This document shows, piece after piece, positions 63,504 to 64,000 of a stretch of DNA of 64,000 bases (its first letter is position 1; every line of letters starts with the position of its first letter). This DNA is from Arcicella lustrica. GTDB lineage: Bacteria > Bacteroidota > Bacteroidia > Cytophagales > Spirosomataceae. The position numbers and the translations under genes were made by a program. The notes below the pieces were generated by a model that searched no databases, was not told where the DNA came from, and saw only the letters and a program-made list of their open reading frames with translations. The stretch covers positions 62,001 to 126,000 of the forward strand of contig NZ_JAYGIM010000011.1 in NCBI RefSeq assembly GCF_034930985.1, given 5' to 3'.

Positions 63504-63896
63504 ATGGCATCATTTATAGAAAAAGGAACACCAGCACCCACAGCGTATTTCACAGGAACAGTTTGGGTAAATATAAATGTAAAACCCGACGAAGGGTATA
63601 ACATCAATATGGCTACGGTTACTTTTGAACCAAAAGGAAGAACCAATTGGCATACGCACGTCAGCGGTCAGATATTGTTTGTGATTGAAGGAACAGGCTA
63701 TTATCAAGAAAAAGGGAAGCCTATAGAAGTAATTCAAAAAGGCGATGTGGTAAAAATTCCGAAAAGTGTAGAGCATTGGCACGGAGCTTCTCATGAAAGG
63801 TTAATGCGACATATTGCTCTAGTTCCCGACTATGACAAAGACAAAACAGAATGGCTACAGCCAGTAAGTGATGACGAGTACAACAGTATTTTTTGA
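63504..63896 (+). CDS. Cupin-domain protein
   Basis: From ATG 63504 a 130-residue single cupin. Motif 1 is TNWHTHVSGQILFVIEGTGY, with two His residues for metal binding, and motif 2 is QKGDVVKIPKSVEHWHGAS. The length and the flanking text (TVTFEPKGRTNWHTH) match small cupins often annotated with carboxymuconolactone decarboxylase neighbours in AraC/AKR clusters. It may handle reactive small acids or aldehydes, but no reaction can be assigned. It starts 14 bases after the flavodoxin stop, so the two are co-transcribed. Confidence 0.9.
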   Translation: MASFIEKGTPAPTAYFTGTVWVNINVKPDEGYNINMATVTFEPKGRTNWHTHVSGQILFVIEGTGYYQEKGKPIEVIQKGDVVKIPKSVEHWHGASHERLMRHIALVPDYDKDKTEWLQPVSDDEYNSIF

Positions 63897-63904
63897 AATG
63901 CAGG

Positions 63905-63939
63905 AAATCGGTATCGAATTATTTTGGTGCCGATTTTTT
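63905..63939 (+). terminator. Rho-independent terminator after the cupin gene
   Basis: AAATCGG (63905-63911) pairs with CCGATTT (63930-63936), followed by a run of T residues to 63939, 8 bases after the cupin stop. Confidence 0.7.
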
Positions 63940-64000
63940 GTTTTATCCCACCAAAATTTCAGAGTATTGAAATCTACTACACATAGGATAGAAATACACC

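Noticed and set aside
1..64000. rRNA, tRNA, CRISPR arrays and intact transposases or integrases
   Set aside because: Looked for by eye on both strands; no cloverleaf, array or recombinase motif could be supported. A covariance-model scan would be needed to exclude small RNAs.

Overview
The window is about 64 kb of AT-rich DNA that codes like a free-living Bacteroidota, most likely a Cytophagales/Spirosomataceae-type bacterium. This is inferred from SusC/SusD pairs, an ECF sigma/FecR pair feeding a SusC with an STN domain, LytTR two-component systems, the ABC-permease/M1-peptidase fusion, A/T-rich leaders without strong Shine-Dalgarno sequences, and TAnnTTTG promoter boxes. I see no rRNA, tRNA, CRISPR array, integrase or intact insertion sequence.

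Layout. 0-5 kb: a TonB-dependent outer-membrane protein, then two decayed genes, an AbiEii-type nucleotidyltransferase and a DUF234-type AAA ATPase, transcribed divergently around a cluster of inverted repeats. 5-10 kb: a secreted HEATH-motif protein, an HxlR regulator with a palindromic operator candidate facing an SDR and an NTF2-like protein, an AraC regulator and a secreted alpha/beta hydrolase. 10-25.3 kb: a catabolic locus with a NUDIX-type regulator, a small secreted beta-rich protein, a TonB receptor without SusD, GH2, a secreted beta-propeller protein of unknown function, a GH79-like enzyme, a GH106 rhamnosidase and an SDR. Together they could strip rhamnose, galactose and glucuronic acid, as in triterpene saponins or arabinogalactan caps. 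25.4-28.3 kb: a mobile-element scar and an intact DUF4143-type ATPase with two tandem palindromes at its start and imperfect direct repeats on both flanks. 28.5-39 kb: an S41 peptidase, two paralogous LytS/LytTR two-component systems, a lipoprotein and an ABC ATPase/permease-M1 peptidase operon. 39-44 kb: a lone ACR3 arsenite pump and a large multi-PAS histidine kinase. 44-53.4 kb: a sigma/anti-sigma/SusC/SusD/GH95 utilisation locus for fucosylated glycans. 53.5-64 kb: two closely related AraC regulators bracket a redox and aldehyde-response gene set (molybdenum hydroxylase pair, zinc alcohol dehydrogenase, cyclophilin-like protein, ABM monooxygenase, aldo/keto reductase, exported flavodoxin, cupin).

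The signals most worth a second look are: a perfect 30-bp palindrome inserted in frame into the molybdopterin-subunit gene exactly after its Tat signal; the palindrome and direct-repeat architecture around the DUF4143 ATPase, with a related arrangement at the decayed ATPase; and the GH2/propeller/GH79/GH106/SDR locus with a possible small-molecule (saponin-like) substrate. Functional calls rest on motif reading only; no database search was available.
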